NCBI GenBank assembly: GCA_946122785.1
Contig: CAMGYJ010000006.1
Coordinates: forward strand, 64,853,676-64,917,675
Length of the DNA stretch: 64,000 nucleotides
From: Linum tenue
Lineage: Eukaryota; Streptophyta; Magnoliopsida; Malpighiales; Linaceae
Direction: 5' to 3'
Under the pieces are notes generated by a model. It was not told the DNA's origin. It searched no databases and saw nothing but the letters and a program-made list of their open reading frames with translations. Positions 37,750 through 49,785 of the stretch are shown in pieces. The position numbers and the translations under genes were made by a program. Position 1 is the stretch's first letter. Each line of letters opens with the position of its first letter.

Positions 37750-38492
37750 TAGGGGTGAACTAACACACCCGCAAACTGACCGATCCGTCCAACTCGATCC
37801 AACCCACTCGTGGTTGGGTGAGGATTTTCTTTTGTACAACCAGTCTCTTTTGGGTTGAGTTTGGATTTTGGATTACACAACCCGTAGAACCCGACCCAAC
37901 CCGTGTTCCAACTATTGGTATGAGTTCGTACCCAAAAAATATTTATCTCGTATATTACCATACTTATGAGAAAATTAAGATATTTTGCCATGTTTTTCTC
38001 CCATGGTCTCCCTAATCTAATGCATTTTTCGGCTTAAAATATAGACATAGATTTAATATAGCTATAATTTACATAATCCTTTTTCTTGTGTACAATTTTA
38101 ATAGAATAACATATTATTGATGCGTTCGTTTATAACATATTTAGCCTATTTTAACAAATATCATGAAAAAAACTAGACATGTGTTGAAGTAAATCACATT
38201 TTATTAAAATTTAAACAATATTTGTGATTTTTGATACCTTTCACCTCGGTTTATTCGTTTGAAATTTTAATTAGTTATAAAATATTTTTATAGTATAGAA
38301 TAATTATATATTTTGTGTTGGTTGAATTTTTACCTAAAAAATATCGCCAACCCCACCCAATTCAATTAGAAACAAACAATAGGGTTTTAAATTTTTTGGG
38401 TGAGTTTGAGTTTAATATTTCCCTAATCATAATGCATGGGTCGAGTGATTAAAATGGTTAAACCCATACCACCCGATCCATGTACACCCCTA
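37750..38492. mobile_element. hAT-type non-autonomous element (MITE-like, about 743 bp)
   Basis: It starts TAGGGGTG and ends CACCCCTA, inverted ends typical of plant hAT elements. Internal CAACCC/GGGTTG stretches are also inverted (near 37790-37900 and 38345-38470). The flanks CTTACATC and GCTACATC share six of eight bases, consistent with an aged 8-bp target-site duplication. No transposase is present. Confidence 0.65.
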
Positions 38493-39315
38493 GCTACATC
38501 CCACCCGCAGCCGCACACTCCCTTAACCGTCACAAGACCAATTTCCCATTAATACCAAACATGCCATGAACTACCAATTATGCATCTCCTTCACAACTTC
38601 CAATTATGGATGAAAATTTAAACCCATCCCGTCGGGTATTACCCGACTCTTAGTAGTTGGGGGCAGCCTTGGGTATCTACTTTCGCCTCTCCCTATCCCG
38701 TTCTTGCTCAAACTATCTCAATTTCTTATAATATATATTCATATTTCTTTTATTTTTACCTTTTTCAACTAGTTGGATTTGATTATTTAAATAGTTAGAC
38801 ACAATTATCCATTTTATTATCACTATTTCTCATTTATAAAGTGTTTTCCCTTCGTTTTATTGTAAAAATCAAAATTTTACATGTATTTTTTTCAAATAAC
38901 ATATAAGAATGAATCGGCTTATCCGACTTACGCTTGGTGCATAAGTTATCCGACCGCCCTTTGTCATCACTACTTCCAATCCCAAAGCCAACAACAACAA
39001 ACATGGTTTTATCAATAATGGACCAAATTATTAAATTTGAACCCTTTGTTCATACTTTATACGTACAACAATTGATTGTTTCTCATAAAAATGTATTTTG
39101 TAAGGGAAATTAAACAAATGAGACGGCAATTTACTATAATTATTTGTAAAAGGGAGGACATTGAAAGAAAGGTACACATGTTGGTCATAAATGCCACATT
39201 GTTTGCTTTTGTTGTCATACTCATTACCCCACAACCCACCCCATTGTCAAAATTGCTTCATTAATATTTTACACAATGATGTGTGTATTATAACTTGTTA
39301 TAATAACACATAATG
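38493..39315. other. Intergenic, AT-rich, no gene seen
   Basis: Repeat-like DNA with CCCGTCGGGTATTACCCG near 38626, a short inverted motif. No supported coding frame. Confidence 0.4.
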
Positions 39316-39319
39316 ATCG

Positions 39320-39600
39320 GACTCGTAGAAGGCTATCCGGTTGATTAAGGATCGGCAAGATCCTATTCACCTGTACGTTGCGTTGTTGACTTCGATCTGG
39401 CGGTATATAGCTCAGAATTGGTTGATTAACATTGTTCCCACATATCGGGAAGGAAATAGAGTTGTGAACTGGTTCTCGAATCACAATTTCATCTATTCCT
39501 ACGATATGCACGAACTTATTAATCCTCCTATCAAGCTTTGTAAAATCTTGCAGAGGATAATCAGGGGATCTCTTTTGAGCACCGGATTGTGGTGCCCTCG
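39320..39600 (+). pseudogene. LINE-type RNase H-like domain remnant
   Basis: The plus strand reads AIRLIKDRQDPIHLYVALL and NIVPTYREGNRVVNWFSNH, then a HELINPPIKLCKIL stretch. The YREGN-xx--WxAN-type motif and following PP-L are typical of the RNase H-like domain (RVT_3) at the end of plant LINE ORF2 proteins. No upstream RT is attached, so it is an isolated relic. Confidence 0.6.
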
Positions 39601-40614
39601 ATATCTAGTTCCTCTCCTCTTCCCCTCTCCTGTTGTCTTCCATTTCTTGGCTTCATCCTCCATTAATGAAAAAAAACACATAATGTTAATTTACATATCA
39701 AACAAACACAAAAGGCATAATTTCCATGCATTAAGTGAAGAAAATGCACTTTCAAAGAGCCTTGAGAGTGCATAAGTTATCGGGTAAGTACATATTTTCA
39801 ATTGCTTAATTGCGTGTGGTCTAATTTCCCATTTGTATGTTGACTTGCGTGTGAAGGGGAACTCAGTGGTTGTTTGTTTTGTGGATTTGGGTACCAAATC
39901 CAATCTATCATGGATTTAAGCAAAATTCATCATTTGCGGGCACTTGTTTTAGGAATCAAATTTGTGAAGCCAACGAATTTTAAGGATCCAAATTCGTGGA
40001 TCTCACGGACTTGTACATCCCACATATTGATGTGGGATTTGGAACATGCCATAAATTCATGATTAAATTTTACCTATATACCCTCACGACCTTTGAATAT
40101 TTCAAGGTTGTCCTCATATTTACTTATTTTACATTATAATTAATCAATAAATTAACAACAAAAAAATAATATAAATATTCTACCAAAGAAATAATAATAT
40201 AAATATTCAATTAAAGTGAAAGTATGAGTTAGATTTTTTTATGTAATTTCTTGTATTCTGGTTTCCCATTTCATTGTAACGTGAAATTATTTGTTCTCCT
40301 AAGTTTGATATATGTTTCTATATGTTACTCTTGAAAAGGAGGACAACAAATTTATAAATGATATATGTCACGTTAAAAGTTAAATAAAATTTTTTCGTTT
40401 ATTATTATTGTTCGTGTGACAACATTATGCTTATTAGTGCGTATTGTCCTTGTTTGTGTACATCATAAACATGACAAACAAATTGAAAATGACAGTAAGA
40501 TAATTTTGGACTTTTATTTCTAAATTCCAAATCCTTACATCAATAATAAAACATCTCAACAAACAAAGAATTGATACAAATCCATGATCCCTCAAATTCT
40601 TGATAAATCCTTTA
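39601..40614. other. Intergenic, AT-rich, MITE-like fragments
   Basis: It contains inverted short blocks (for example TGGATTTGGGTACCAAATCC near 39882 and CCCACATATTGATGTGGG near 40018), suggesting decayed MITEs. No gene. Confidence 0.4.
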
Positions 40615-40758
40615 GTTTTTAAATGTGCTTTCTGTTCGTCGCCCTACTTTTTACTAATCATCACCATAAATTGATGTAAAAAGTTATCAGTGCCTTTAAT
40701 GAAAAAATATCATATTCTTGGTATGAAAATATGATATTTACACTAAGAATATGATATT

Positions 40759-43275
40759 TGTAACATCTCTGCCCTCGTACTAGTATTACGTTATAATTAC
40801 GTGGTTGTGATTGGGTTACAAAAATTAGTCTTTTGAACCAAAAAGAAAGTGAATAGTGGAAGTGCTAGACTTAATTGCAAGTGAAGGAAAGTTTAGTGCC
40901 AAATAGACAATTTGGAGGGATGGAGAATTCTAGATAAGGGAGATAAAAATCTGCCCATCCTCTTATCTCTCATTTCCTTCTCATCCCTTCCCCTCACTCT
41001 CTCCCACGTCTCTCTCTTGCTCTCTTCCTTTCACCTGGTTTCACCACCTCAAAAACCACCACCCCCTTTCAGAAACAAAGAGTGAAAGCTAGAAAGAAAA
41101 GCATATCAAGGAGAGGAAGAGGAAGAAGGAGGAGGCAAAGGGGTGCTGCCAATTTCCGTCCAGCAGCGAGACAGCCTGTGAGAAGGACGATTCCGGACAA
41201 TCAAACCGTTGGATCGTCCTGAGATTTGTAGGTTGGGTTTCATACTTCTTTGGCTACGATTTGACCGTTGGGATCATCGATATGATCTCTGGTTCATCGA
41301 GGAAAGTCGCTGGACAGAAGGGGTGCGATACTGTTTTTCTGTAGCAGGACAGCAGATTAGAGGTAAGATCCTGTGCGAATCCGTCGTTGGATCGTTCTAG
41401 AAATTTGGTATGAGGTTAAGTATAGGTGTTCTTCGAATTGACCGTTCGGAATGTAGTTTTGATGTCGGAGTGGTCAGGAACAATTGTTAGAAGAAGAAGA
41501 GTTGGTTTTAAAGTGAAAGAAAGTTGTTGACAGTTTTGAAATGTCAAGTTAAAATGATTTCTGGGATCAAAAGGCTGATCCAAATGGTCTGAAATTTGGA
41601 TATGTTATAGCCCTATGAATCTAGTTTCAGTAGCAACGAGAATAAACGGATTTGGTTAAGTATCAAGGGAGAAATGATCAAAATGAGGAAGCATGGAAAA
41701 GTGTACAATCGTATGACTTCCCTAGTGGTCTTATTGACATGCATGAATACAACCATGATTATGATGATTGTATACGTGTCTTGGTGCTTGCATAACCTGG
41801 AAATCTTGTACATAAAGGTAAGGATCAAGCCGGGGGCTCATCCAAAGGCAAGGGCATAGCCGAGTGAAGACAAAGCTATGAGTAGATTCTAATCTTAGAT
41901 CTACTTCAACATAATCACAGTATCCGGGTCATGAAGTGGCCCGAATACATATCGGGGTCATGAAGAGGCTCCGGTATAATATGGGAATTTATGGGAAATG
42001 ATATGGCTATGTGATATGGCTTGTTTGTGTTTATTCATTATCTGCATTTGGTATGAAGTTGGAAATGCATGAATTGTGAATGAGATATGGAAAGACATTT
42101 TGTTGATTTATTGTGCGGATTATGAGCAAGTATTCGAACTTGCGAACCCGTCTTGTCTGTTCAGATTTGGAGTAAGCCATTAGGCTTACTAATCCTGTTT
42201 TGCTTGAATAACTCGGAGTAAGCTCCTCAGCTTACATTCCACTCTGTTGTGACTGAGGGTACAAAAGCATTATGAATGCTTTTGAGCCTATAGTGTCTAA
42301 GTGCACTATTAATGAAAAGAGGTGAATACTTAAGAATAAGAAAAAAGGTTTTATGATACCTCGGTACAGTAGTATGTCCTGTTTGTATCGATGTGGGTAA
42401 ACCCCACGATACTCCTGTTTGAGCGCTCGTGCTCCGCACCGTGCCGATTGGGTGACGACCCACGGTACTCCTGTTCTTTTCAGTTAGCCAGGCTGGGGTA
42501 ATCCCGTGGCGACTCCTGTTTTTGTATCGGTCCGGGTTGTGTCCCGCGATATTCCTGTTGGTGCGAGCACTCCTGTTTCGTGCCTTGAGCACTCCTGTTT
42601 CGTGCCTTGAGCACTCCTGTTTCGTGCCTTGTGCACTCCTGTTCGTACCGGATGGGATTTTGTCCCGCGGTACTCCAGTTATCTGATGGCTGGTCATGGT
42701 TATCCTGCAGCCTTCCACTACTGTACTACCCGAGGAGTATATCATTTAGCAAGTCTGAAAGTGAAATTGTTTAAGCAAAATGCCTCTATCTGTCATCTAT
42801 TCTATGTGTTTGACTATGGAATGTGAGCATGGGAACTTGATTGATTCAGTAAAATGAAAAGTGTGATAAAACAATTTAAGTCCTGTTATGTGCTAGGGTG
42901 TTTCTGCCCAATACTGTTTTTGTATTGATGTCGACCCGAGCTTAGAATTTATTCACTGAGCGACGACTCATCCTTCGTCATCATTTTTCCTCAGATCAAG
43001 ATCAGAAGTAAGGTCTGTACTGTAGATATCGGGACTCAAGCGTGAAGGGAAGCCATGAGGTGGGCGGCGGACTCCGAACTCCTTAAATGTTTTATGTTGT
43101 GTGGATTTTGTAACAAAGCGGACTTTCCCGGTTTTCTGTTTTGACTCTGATGAAAATGTAAATTATGGTTTGAAGTTAAAAAAAAATATATATATCTGTA
43201 GAGCTCGGGCCCGAGTATGTTTAAATTCGATGTATTTTACTGTTTCGTTTTGTAATATAAAGTAAGGGTTTTACA
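40759..43275 (+). repeat. 5' LTR of the gypsy element (2517 bp)
   Basis: Nearly identical to the 3' copy. It includes a CT-rich stretch and, at 42385-42680, the stem-loop array described separately. Confidence 0.95.
42385..42680 (+). repeat. Array of nine small stem-loops, each followed by TCCTGTT (5' LTR)
   Basis: Stem-loops at 42385-42412, 42441-42468, 42487-42510, 42524-42552, 42561-42570, 42580-42592, 42602-42614, 42624-42636, 42645-42673. Outer stems read GTATCG/CGATAC, GTGCCG/CGGTAC, GCCA/TGGC, GTATCG/CGATAT, GTGC/GCAC (four times) and GTACCG/CGGTAC; the longer ones add GGG/CCC inner pairs. Each is followed, directly or within three bases, by TCCTGTT (last one TCCAGTT). Stems vary together on both sides while the tail stays fixed. 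Confidence 0.8.
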
Positions 43276-43279
43276 TTTG

Positions 43280-43291
43280 TGGTATCAGAGC
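43280..43291 (+). other. Primer-binding site, initiator tRNA-Met type
   Basis: TGGTATCAGAGC starts four bases after the 5' LTR and is the standard complement of the 3' end of plant initiator tRNA-Met. Confidence 0.92.
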
Positions 43292-43377
43292 TGGGATATG
43301 ATCCCGTGGATACCAATTGTTTTAAACGAGATTTTACTGTGAAAACTTAAATGATTTCACGGGGAAGTGACTAATTA

Positions 43378-46300
43378 TTGATTTTGACTCCGGATTTTGT
43401 TTTTGTGGAGTTCAGTCAAGGAGCAGATCCGCAACCTCACGGGAACCCTAATGCTGGAGGTTCTAATTTTAATGGGAATAATGCTGAGTCCCGCAATAGA
43501 GCCAACCCTTATGTCAAGGATTTTGAAAGGCTGAGGAATATGGGGGCTGAGTTCTTTAAAGGGGCTATTGACCCTATAGATGCTCTGGACTGGATCAAGG
43601 AGATGGAACGAATCTTTAACCTCCTTGAGTGTCCTGATGAAGCAAGAGTGGAGTATATGTACTACCTGCTCAGGTCTGATGCTTATGACTGGTGGTTGAC
43701 CGTACCCGGGGCTCAGGATCGTACTATTCGATATACCTGGGCGGAATTTCTTGAGAAATTCCGTAAGCAATATGTGCCTGATCTGTATGTGGATAGGAAG
43801 AAGAAAGAGTTTCTGGACCTGAAACAGCAAAGGGGGCAGACTGTTAAAGAGTATGATGCCACTTTCCATCGTTTGATGACCTTCGCGATGGAGTTGGTAC
43901 CTACTGAACGAGCTAGATGTAACCGCTATGAGCAAGGCCTGAATCCCCAGATCAAGATGATAGTAGCAAAATCAGAGACGGCTGATCTTGCCACCTTGAG
44001 AGAGGCTGCCATGAGAGCAGAGGATTTGGTGAATGAAATGGGAGCACAAATGGCTGAAGGAAGGAAAAGAACGTGGAAGAATGTGGGTTCCTCGAGTGCT
44101 GGGAACTCATTCGGGGGTAGACCTAATCAGAGTCCGAAGATTTCACGTCCAGTGGCCAGTTACCCCGGACAGGAGCGGAGAAGTGCAGGCCCAGCTCCTA
44201 TTTGCCCACATTGTGGGAATCAGCATGTGGGTGTTTGTAGGAGGGTGACTGGTGGGTGTTTCCGATGTGGAGACACCAGCCACTTCCTCCGTGATTGTCC
44301 CCACATGTCAGAGTCCAGGCCTGCTGGATCCCAGACCACAATTCAAGGGTCCAGAAGGACTGGAGGTTCAGTGAGAGGATCAGGAAGAGGTGGTAATAAT
44401 CGTGGCAAAAGTCAGGGTGGACAAAGCAGTCGGGGTGAAGTGCAGCCACGAGCCTTTGCTATGACTAGGAGGGAGGCTGACATCTCTCCAGAGGTCGTTA
44501 CTGGTACGGTTCTTATCTACGATCTTGCCGCTTATGCGTTGATTGATCCTGGTGCCACTCATTCATTCATATCTTCTCCATTCTCACGTGGGTTGCCTGT
44601 GCACTCTGAAATGTTGAACAAGAATGTAATAGTTCAAACCCCAGTAGGAGATACCGTAGTGATTGAATATGCCTATCCTGATGCCCCAATAAGTCTAGCT
44701 GGAACTATTCTGCCAGCTAACTTATTGAGGTTAATGCTGACTGAATTTGATATAATTCTAGGAATGGATTGGTTAAGCCAACATAGAGCCGTAATGAACT
44801 GTTATACTAAGGAAGTAATTTTCGAAAGACCAGATGGTCAGAATGTGATTTTTCGAGGGACTAGACAGGTGGTGCCTAGTTGCCTAGTCTCGGCCACCAA
44901 GGTGGTGAGTTTGATGAAGGAAGGCTGTGAAGTGTATCTGGCTTATGTGACTGAGGGCAAACCGGAATTGAAACCTGAAAATGTTCCGGTTGTGAAGGAG
45001 TTCCTGGATGTGTTCCCTTCGGAACTGCCAGGATTACCTCCGGAAAGGGAAATAGACTTCACTATTGAACTGATACCGGGCACTGCTCCGATCTCTGTAT
45101 CTCCGTACCGGATGTCTCCGTTTGAACTTAAAGAACTGAAGGAGCAACTTCAAGAGTTGCTAGATAAGGGGTTCATTAGACCTAGTGTCTCCCCTTGGGG
45201 CGCTCCGGTATTATTTGTGAAGAAGAAGGATGGAACTTTTCGTCTGTGTATTGACTACCGGAAGCTCAACAAGTTAACGGTTAAGAATAAATATCCGTTA
45301 CCTCGGATTGATGATTTATTTGACCAACTACAAGGATCGAGGGTCTTTTCGAAGATTGATCTAAGATCAGGTTATCATCAATTAAGGGTAGCGAATGAGT
45401 CCATACCGAAGACATCTTTTCGTACTAGGTATGGGCATTACGAATTTCTTGTTATGCCTTTCGGGTTAACAAATGCTCCAGCTGTGTTCATGGCACTGAT
45501 GAACCGAGTGTTTCAGGAATATCTAGATAAGTTTGTGATCGTCTTTATTGATGATATTCTAGTGTATTCTAGAAGTGAAGAAGAGCACATGGAGCATTTG
45601 AGAATCGTACTGCAGATTCTGAGGGAAAAGCAGTTGTATGCTAAGTTCAGCAAATGTGAATTTTGGATGGATCAAGTAGTATTTTTGGGCCATGTGGTGT
45701 CTGAGAGAGGTATAGAGGTGGATCCAAGGAAAGTAGAAGCAGTGATACAATGGGAACCACCGAAAAATATACCTGAACTAAGAAGTTTCCTTGGCATGGC
45801 CGGATACTACAGAAGGTTCATTGAGGGGTTCTCTCTGATTGCTGCACCATTGACAAAGTTATTGAGAAAAGAGCAATCTTTTATATGGGATAATAAATGT
45901 CAATCCAGTTTCGAAGAGTTGAAGCGGAAGTTAACCACTGCACCGGTTCTTGCCCTTCCCTCAGGAACTGGAGGTTATGTGGTATACAGTGATGCTTCGC
46001 ATCAAGGGTTAGGATGTGTTCTCATGCAACATGGCAAAGTAATTGCTTATGCTTCCAGACAATTACGACCGTATGAGAAATCTTATCTGACTCATGATTT
46101 AGAACTGGCGGCTGTGGTATTTGCCTTAAAGATTTGGCGTCATTATTTGTATGGTGAGACTTTTCAGATCTTTACTGATCATAAGAGTCTCAAGTACTTG
46201 ATGGAGCAAAAAGAGCTAAATCTTAGGCAAAGAAGGTGGTTAGAGTTGTTGAAAGATTACGATTGTACCATCGAATACCATCCAGGCAAAGCAAATGTTG

Positions 46301-47160
46301 TGGCAGATGCTTTGAGTCGAAAGACCACGCATCGTACTAAAAATGAGGAGACTGGTTTAATGGCAAATTTGATTGCTTTGAGAGCTATGAGTGTTGAATT
46401 GGAAATGAATTCCACAGGAGGGTTATTGGCCACTTTACAAGTGCGACCAATTCTGAGAGAAAGAATTATTAAAGTTCAGGATCAAGACCCTGAATTGAGG
46501 AAGATTATTGATAAGAGTCGTAAAGGGGAAGAAACTAAATTCACACTCCGAGATGGCGTTCTGACACTAAATGAAAGACTTTGTGTTCCAAATGTGGATG
46601 AATTGCGAAGGGAGATTTTGGAAGAAGCTCATTCCTCTCCTTATGCAATGCATCCCGGAACGACAAAAATGTACCGTTCATTGAGATCTCATTATTGGTG
46701 GCCAAGGATGAAGAAAGAAGTGGCTGAACATGTCTTGACGTGTCTGGTATGTCAGAAAGTGAAAGCTGAACATCAAGCCCCTGCGGGAAAATTGCAACCA
46801 CTGTCCATTCCAGAATGGAAATGTGAAAAGATTACCATGGACTTTGTCTATGGTCTACCTAGGACTCAGAAGAAGAACGACGCCGTTTGGGTCATTGTGG
46901 ACCGATTGACAAAGTCGGCTCACTTTATACCCATTAGATGGGGTTGTTCGCTAGAATTACTGACAAAGAAGTATGTGGAGGAATCAAAAGAGATCGTGGA
47001 CCGAAAGGTGAAACAACTTAGGAATCGAAGTATTCCTATGGTGAAAGTAATTTGGAAAAGTCACACTGGAGAAGAAGCCACGTGGGAGACGGAAGAAAGC
47101 ATGAGAGCACAATACCCCTACTTGTTTCAAGGTAAAATTTCGGGACGAAATTTTATTTAG
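43378..47160 (+). CDS. Gypsy gag-pol polyprotein with truncated integrase
   Basis: One open frame of about 1260 codons. Gag: [20 protein letters not shown], then the CCHC knuckle [14 protein letters not shown]. Protease: [41 protein letters not shown] and the catalytic FIDDILVYS. RNase [17 protein letters not shown]. Integrase: the zinc-binding H--H--C--C region ([11 protein letters not shown] to CLVCQKVK) and first catalytic Asp ([11 protein letters not shown]). After [16 protein letters not shown] the sequence jumps to [19 protein letters not shown] and a chromodomain-like end ([19 protein letters not shown]). The second Asp and Glu of the DDE triad are absent, so an internal in-frame deletion is likely. 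No in-frame ATG precedes the conserved gag; an ATG at 43351 is cut off by TAA at 43372. Confidence 0.92.
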   Translation: MILTPDFVFVEFSQGADPQPHGNPNAGGSNFNGNNAESRNRANPYVKDFERLRNMGAEFFKGAIDPIDALDWIKEMERIFNLLECPDEARVEYMYYLLRSDAYDWWLTVPGAQDRTIRYTWAEFLEKFRKQYVPDLYVDRKKKEFLDLKQQRGQTVKEYDATFHRLMTFAMELVPTERARCNRYEQGLNPQIKMIVAKSETADLATLREAAMRAEDLVNEMGAQMAEGRKRTWKNVGSSSAGNSFGGRPNQSPKISRPVASYPGQERRSAGPAPICPHCGNQHVGVCRRVTGGCFRCGDTSHFLRDCPHMSESRPAGSQTTIQGSRRTGGSVRGSGRGGNNRGKSQGGQSSRGEVQPRAFAMTRREADISPEVVTGTVLIYDLAAYALIDPGATHSFISSPFSRGLPVHSEMLNKNVIVQTPVGDTVVIEYAYPDAPISLAGTILPANLLRLMLTEFDIILGMDWLSQHRAVMNCYTKEVIFERPDGQNVIFRGTRQVVPSCLVSATKVVSLMKEGCEVYLAYVTEGKPELKPENVPVVKEFLDVFPSELPGLPPEREIDFTIELIPGTAPISVSPYRMSPFELKELKEQLQELLDKGFIRPSVSPWGAPVLFVKKKDGTFRLCIDYRKLNKLTVKNKYPLPRIDDLFDQLQGSRVFSKIDLRSGYHQLRVANESIPKTSFRTRYGHYEFLVMPFGLTNAPAVFMALMNRVFQEYLDKFVIVFIDDILVYSRSEEEHMEHLRIVLQILREKQLYAKFSKCEFWMDQVVFLGHVVSERGIEVDPRKVEAVIQWEPPKNIPELRSFLGMAGYYRRFIEGFSLIAAPLTKLLRKEQSFIWDNKCQSSFEELKRKLTTAPVLALPSGTGGYVVYSDASHQGLGCVLMQHGKVIAYASRQLRPYEKSYLTHDLELAAVVFALKIWRHYLYGETFQIFTDHKSLKYLMEQKELNLRQRRWLELLKDYDCTIEYHPGKANVVADALSRKTTHRTKNEETGLMANLIALRAMSVELEMNSTGGLLATLQVRPILRERIIKVQDQDPELRKIIDKSRKGEETKFTLRDGVLTLNERLCVPNVDELRREILEEAHSSPYAMHPGTTKMYRSLRSHYWWPRMKKEVAEHVLTCLVCQKVKAEHQAPAGKLQPLSIPEWKCEKITMDFVYGLPRTQKKNDAVWVIVDRLTKSAHFIPIRWGCSLELLTKKYVEESKEIVDRKVKQLRNRSIPMVKVIWKSHTGEEATWETEESMRAQYPYLFQGKISGRNFI

Positions 47161-47171
47161 AGGGGAGGAAA
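47161..47171 (+). other. Polypurine tract of the gypsy element
   Basis: AGGGGAGGAAA lies directly before the 3' LTR, right after the gag-pol stop codon. Confidence 0.88.
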
Positions 47172-49687
47172 TGTAACATCCCTGCCCTCGTACTAGTATT
47201 ACGTTATAATTACGTGGTTGTGATTGGGTTACAAAAATTAGTCTTTTGAACCAAAAAGAAAGTGAATAGTGGAAGTGCTAGACTTAATTGCAAGTGAAGG
47301 AAAGTTTAGTGCCAAATAGACAATTTGGAGGGATGGAGAATTCTAGATAAGGGAGATAAAAATCTGCCCATCCTCTTATCTCTCATTTCCTTCTCATCCC
47401 TTCCCCTCACTCTCTCCCACGTCTCTCTCTTGCTCTCTTCCTTTCACCTGGTTTCACCACTTCAAAAACCACCACCCCCTTTCAGAAACAAAGAGTGAAA
47501 GCTAGAAAGAAAAGCATATCAAGGAGAGGAAGAGGAAGAAGGAGGAGGCAAAGGGGGTGCTGCCAATTTCCGTCCAGCAGCGAGACAGCCTGTGAGAAGG
47601 ACGATTCCGGACAATCAAACCGTTGGATCGTCCTGAGATTTGTAGGTTGGGTTTCATACTTCTTTGGCTACGATTTGACCGTTGGGATCATCGATATGAT
47701 CTCTGGTTCATCGAGGAAAGTCGCTGGACAGAAGGGGTGCGATACTGTTTTTCTGTAGCAGGACAGCAGATTAGAGGTAAGATCCTGTGCGAATCCGTCG
47801 TTGGATCGTTCTAGAAATTTGGTATGAGGTTAAGTATAGGTGGTTCTTCGAATTGACCGTTCGGAATGTAGTTTTGATGTCGGAGTGGTCAGGAACAATT
47901 GTTAGAAGAAGAAGAGTTGGTTTTAAAGTGAAAGAAAGTTGTTGACAGTTTTGAAATGTCAAGTTAAAATGATTTCTGGGATCAAAAGGCTGATCCAAAT
48001 GGTCTGAAATTTGGATATGTTATAGCCCTATGAATCTAGTTTCAGTAGCAACGAGAATAAACGGATTTGGTTAAGTATCAAGGGAGAAATGATCAAAATG
48101 AGGAAGCATGGAAAAGTGTACAATCGTATGACTTCCCTAGTGGTCTTATTGACATGCATGAATACAACCATGATTATGATGATTGTATACGTGTCTTGGT
48201 GCTTGCATAACCTGGAAATCTTGTACATAAAGGTAAGGATCAAGCCGGGGGCTCATCCAAAGGCAAGGGCATAGCCGAGTGAAGACAAAGCTATGAGTAG
48301 ATTCTAATCTTAGATCTACTTCAACATAATCACAGTATCCGGGTCATGAAGTGGCCCGAATACATATCGGGGTCATGAAGAGGCTCCGGTATAATATGGG
48401 AATTTATGGGAAATGATATGGCTATGTGATATGGCTTGTTTGTGTTTATTCATTATCTGCATTTGGTATGAAGTTGGAAATGCATGAATTGTGAATGAGA
48501 TATGGAAAGACATTTTGTTGATTTATTGTGCGGATTATGAGCAAGTATTCGAACTTGCGAACCCGTCTTGTCTGTTCAGATTTGGAGTAAGTCATTAGGC
48601 TTACTAATCCTGTTTTGCTTGAATAACTCGGAGTAAGCTCCTCAGCTTACATTCCACTCTGTTGTGACTGAGGGTACAAAAGCATTATGAATGCTTTTGA
48701 GCCTATAGTGTCTAAGTGCACTATTAATGAAAAGAGGTGAATACTTAAGAATAAGAAAAAAGGTTTCATGATACCTCGGTACAGTAGTATGTCCTGTTTG
48801 TATCGATGTGGGTAAACCCCACGATACTCCTGTTTGAGCGCTCGTGCTCCGCACCGTGCCGATTGGGTGACGACCCACGGTACTCCTGTTCTTTTCAGTT
48901 AGCCAGGCTGGGGTAATCCCGTGGCGACTCCTGTTTTTGTATCGGTCCGGGTTGTGTCCCGCGATATTCCTGTTGGTGCGAGCACTCCTGTTTCGTGCCT
49001 TGAGCACTCCTGTTTCGTGCCTTGAGCACTCCTGTTTCGTGCCTTGTGCACTCCTGTTCGTACCGGATGGGGTTTTGTCCCGCGGTACTCCAGTTATGTG
49101 ATGGCTGGTCATGGTTATCCTGCAGCCTTCCACTACTGTACTACCCGAGGAGTATATCATTTAGCAAGTCTGAAAGTGAAATTGTTTAAGCAAAATGCCT
49201 CTATCTGTCATCTATTCTATGTGTTTGACTGTGGAATGTGAGCATGGGAACTTGATTGATTCAGTAAAATGAAAAGTGTGATAAAACAATTTAAGTCCTG
49301 TTATGTGCTAGGGTGTTTCTGCCCAATACGGTTTTTGTATTGATGTCGACCCGAGCTTAGAATTTATTCACTGAGCGACGACTCATCCTTCGTCATCATT
49401 TTTCCTCAGATCAAGATCAGAAGTAAGGTCTGTACTGTAGATATCGGGACTCAAGCGTGAAGGGAAGCCATGAGGTGGGCGGCGGACTCCGAACTCCTTA
49501 AATGTTTTATGTTGTGTGGATTTTGTAACAAAGCGGACTTCCCCGGTTTTCTGTTTTGACTCTGATGAAAATGTAAATTATGGTTTGAAGTTAAAAAAAA
49601 AATATATCTGTAGAGCTCGGGCCCGAGTATGTTTAAATTCGATGTATTTTACTGTTTCGTTTTGTAATATAAAGTAAGGGTTTTACA
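47172..49687 (+). repeat. 3' LTR of the gypsy element (2516 bp)
   Basis: Matches the 5' LTR apart from about a dozen substitutions and short homopolymer/AT-run indels (for example ATCTCTGCC versus ATCCCTGCC, and a shorter TA run near 49600). Confidence 0.95.
48800..49095 (+). repeat. Stem-loop array with TCCTGTT tails (3' LTR copy)
   Basis: Same nine units as in the 5' LTR, shifted by 6415 bases. One loop/stem-edge base differs in the last unit (GGGG versus GGGA before the TTTTGTCCC). Confidence 0.8.
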
Positions 49688-49785
49688 ATATTTATGTTAT
49701 GAGAATATGATATTCATTAAGGGTATTTAGGACTTTTTACATCAATTTAGGGCGATGATTAGTAAAAAGTAGGGCGACGAATAAC

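Larger units (their letters stand above)
40759..49687 (+). mobile_element. Ty3-gypsy chromovirus-type LTR retrotransposon (Tekay/Del-like), young, integrase-deleted
   Basis: LTRs at 40759-43275 and 47172-49687 with TG...CA ends (TGTAACATC...GGTTTTACA). ATATT flanks both ends (40754-40758, 49688-49692), a 5-base target-site duplication. The primer-binding site is tRNA-iMet type and a polypurine tract precedes the right LTR. One long gag-pol frame is open, but the middle of the integrase is missing and gag lacks a clear ATG. I count roughly a dozen differences between the 2.5-kb LTRs, so insertion is recent. The C-terminal chromodomain-like segment puts it near Tekay/Del. Confidence 0.95.
40640..49785. 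mobile_element. Fold-back MITE interrupted by the gypsy element
   Basis: The left arm at about 40640-40758 (GTCGCCCTACTTTTTACTAA, ATCATCACC, AAATTGATGTAAAAAGT, TATCATATTC) is found in reverse complement at about 49688-49785. With the gypsy element removed, the arms form a near-palindrome of some 200 bases or more. Outer limits are uncertain. Confidence 0.75.

Noticed and set aside
41209..41400. Small plus-strand frames repeated in both gypsy LTRs
   Set aside because: Repeated only because the LTRs are identical; too short and without motifs.
42227..42745. Minus-strand frames of 172 codons in each gypsy LTR
   Set aside because: They arise from the repeated stem-loop array read backwards (GTKQECSRHETG-type repeats); no evidence of expression or family.
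44500..44600. LIDPGATHS in the gypsy protease as a loss of the active-site Ser/Thr
   Set aside because: Pro at this place is found in many plant Del/Tekay-like polyproteins as far as I recall, so it is not evidence of inactivation.
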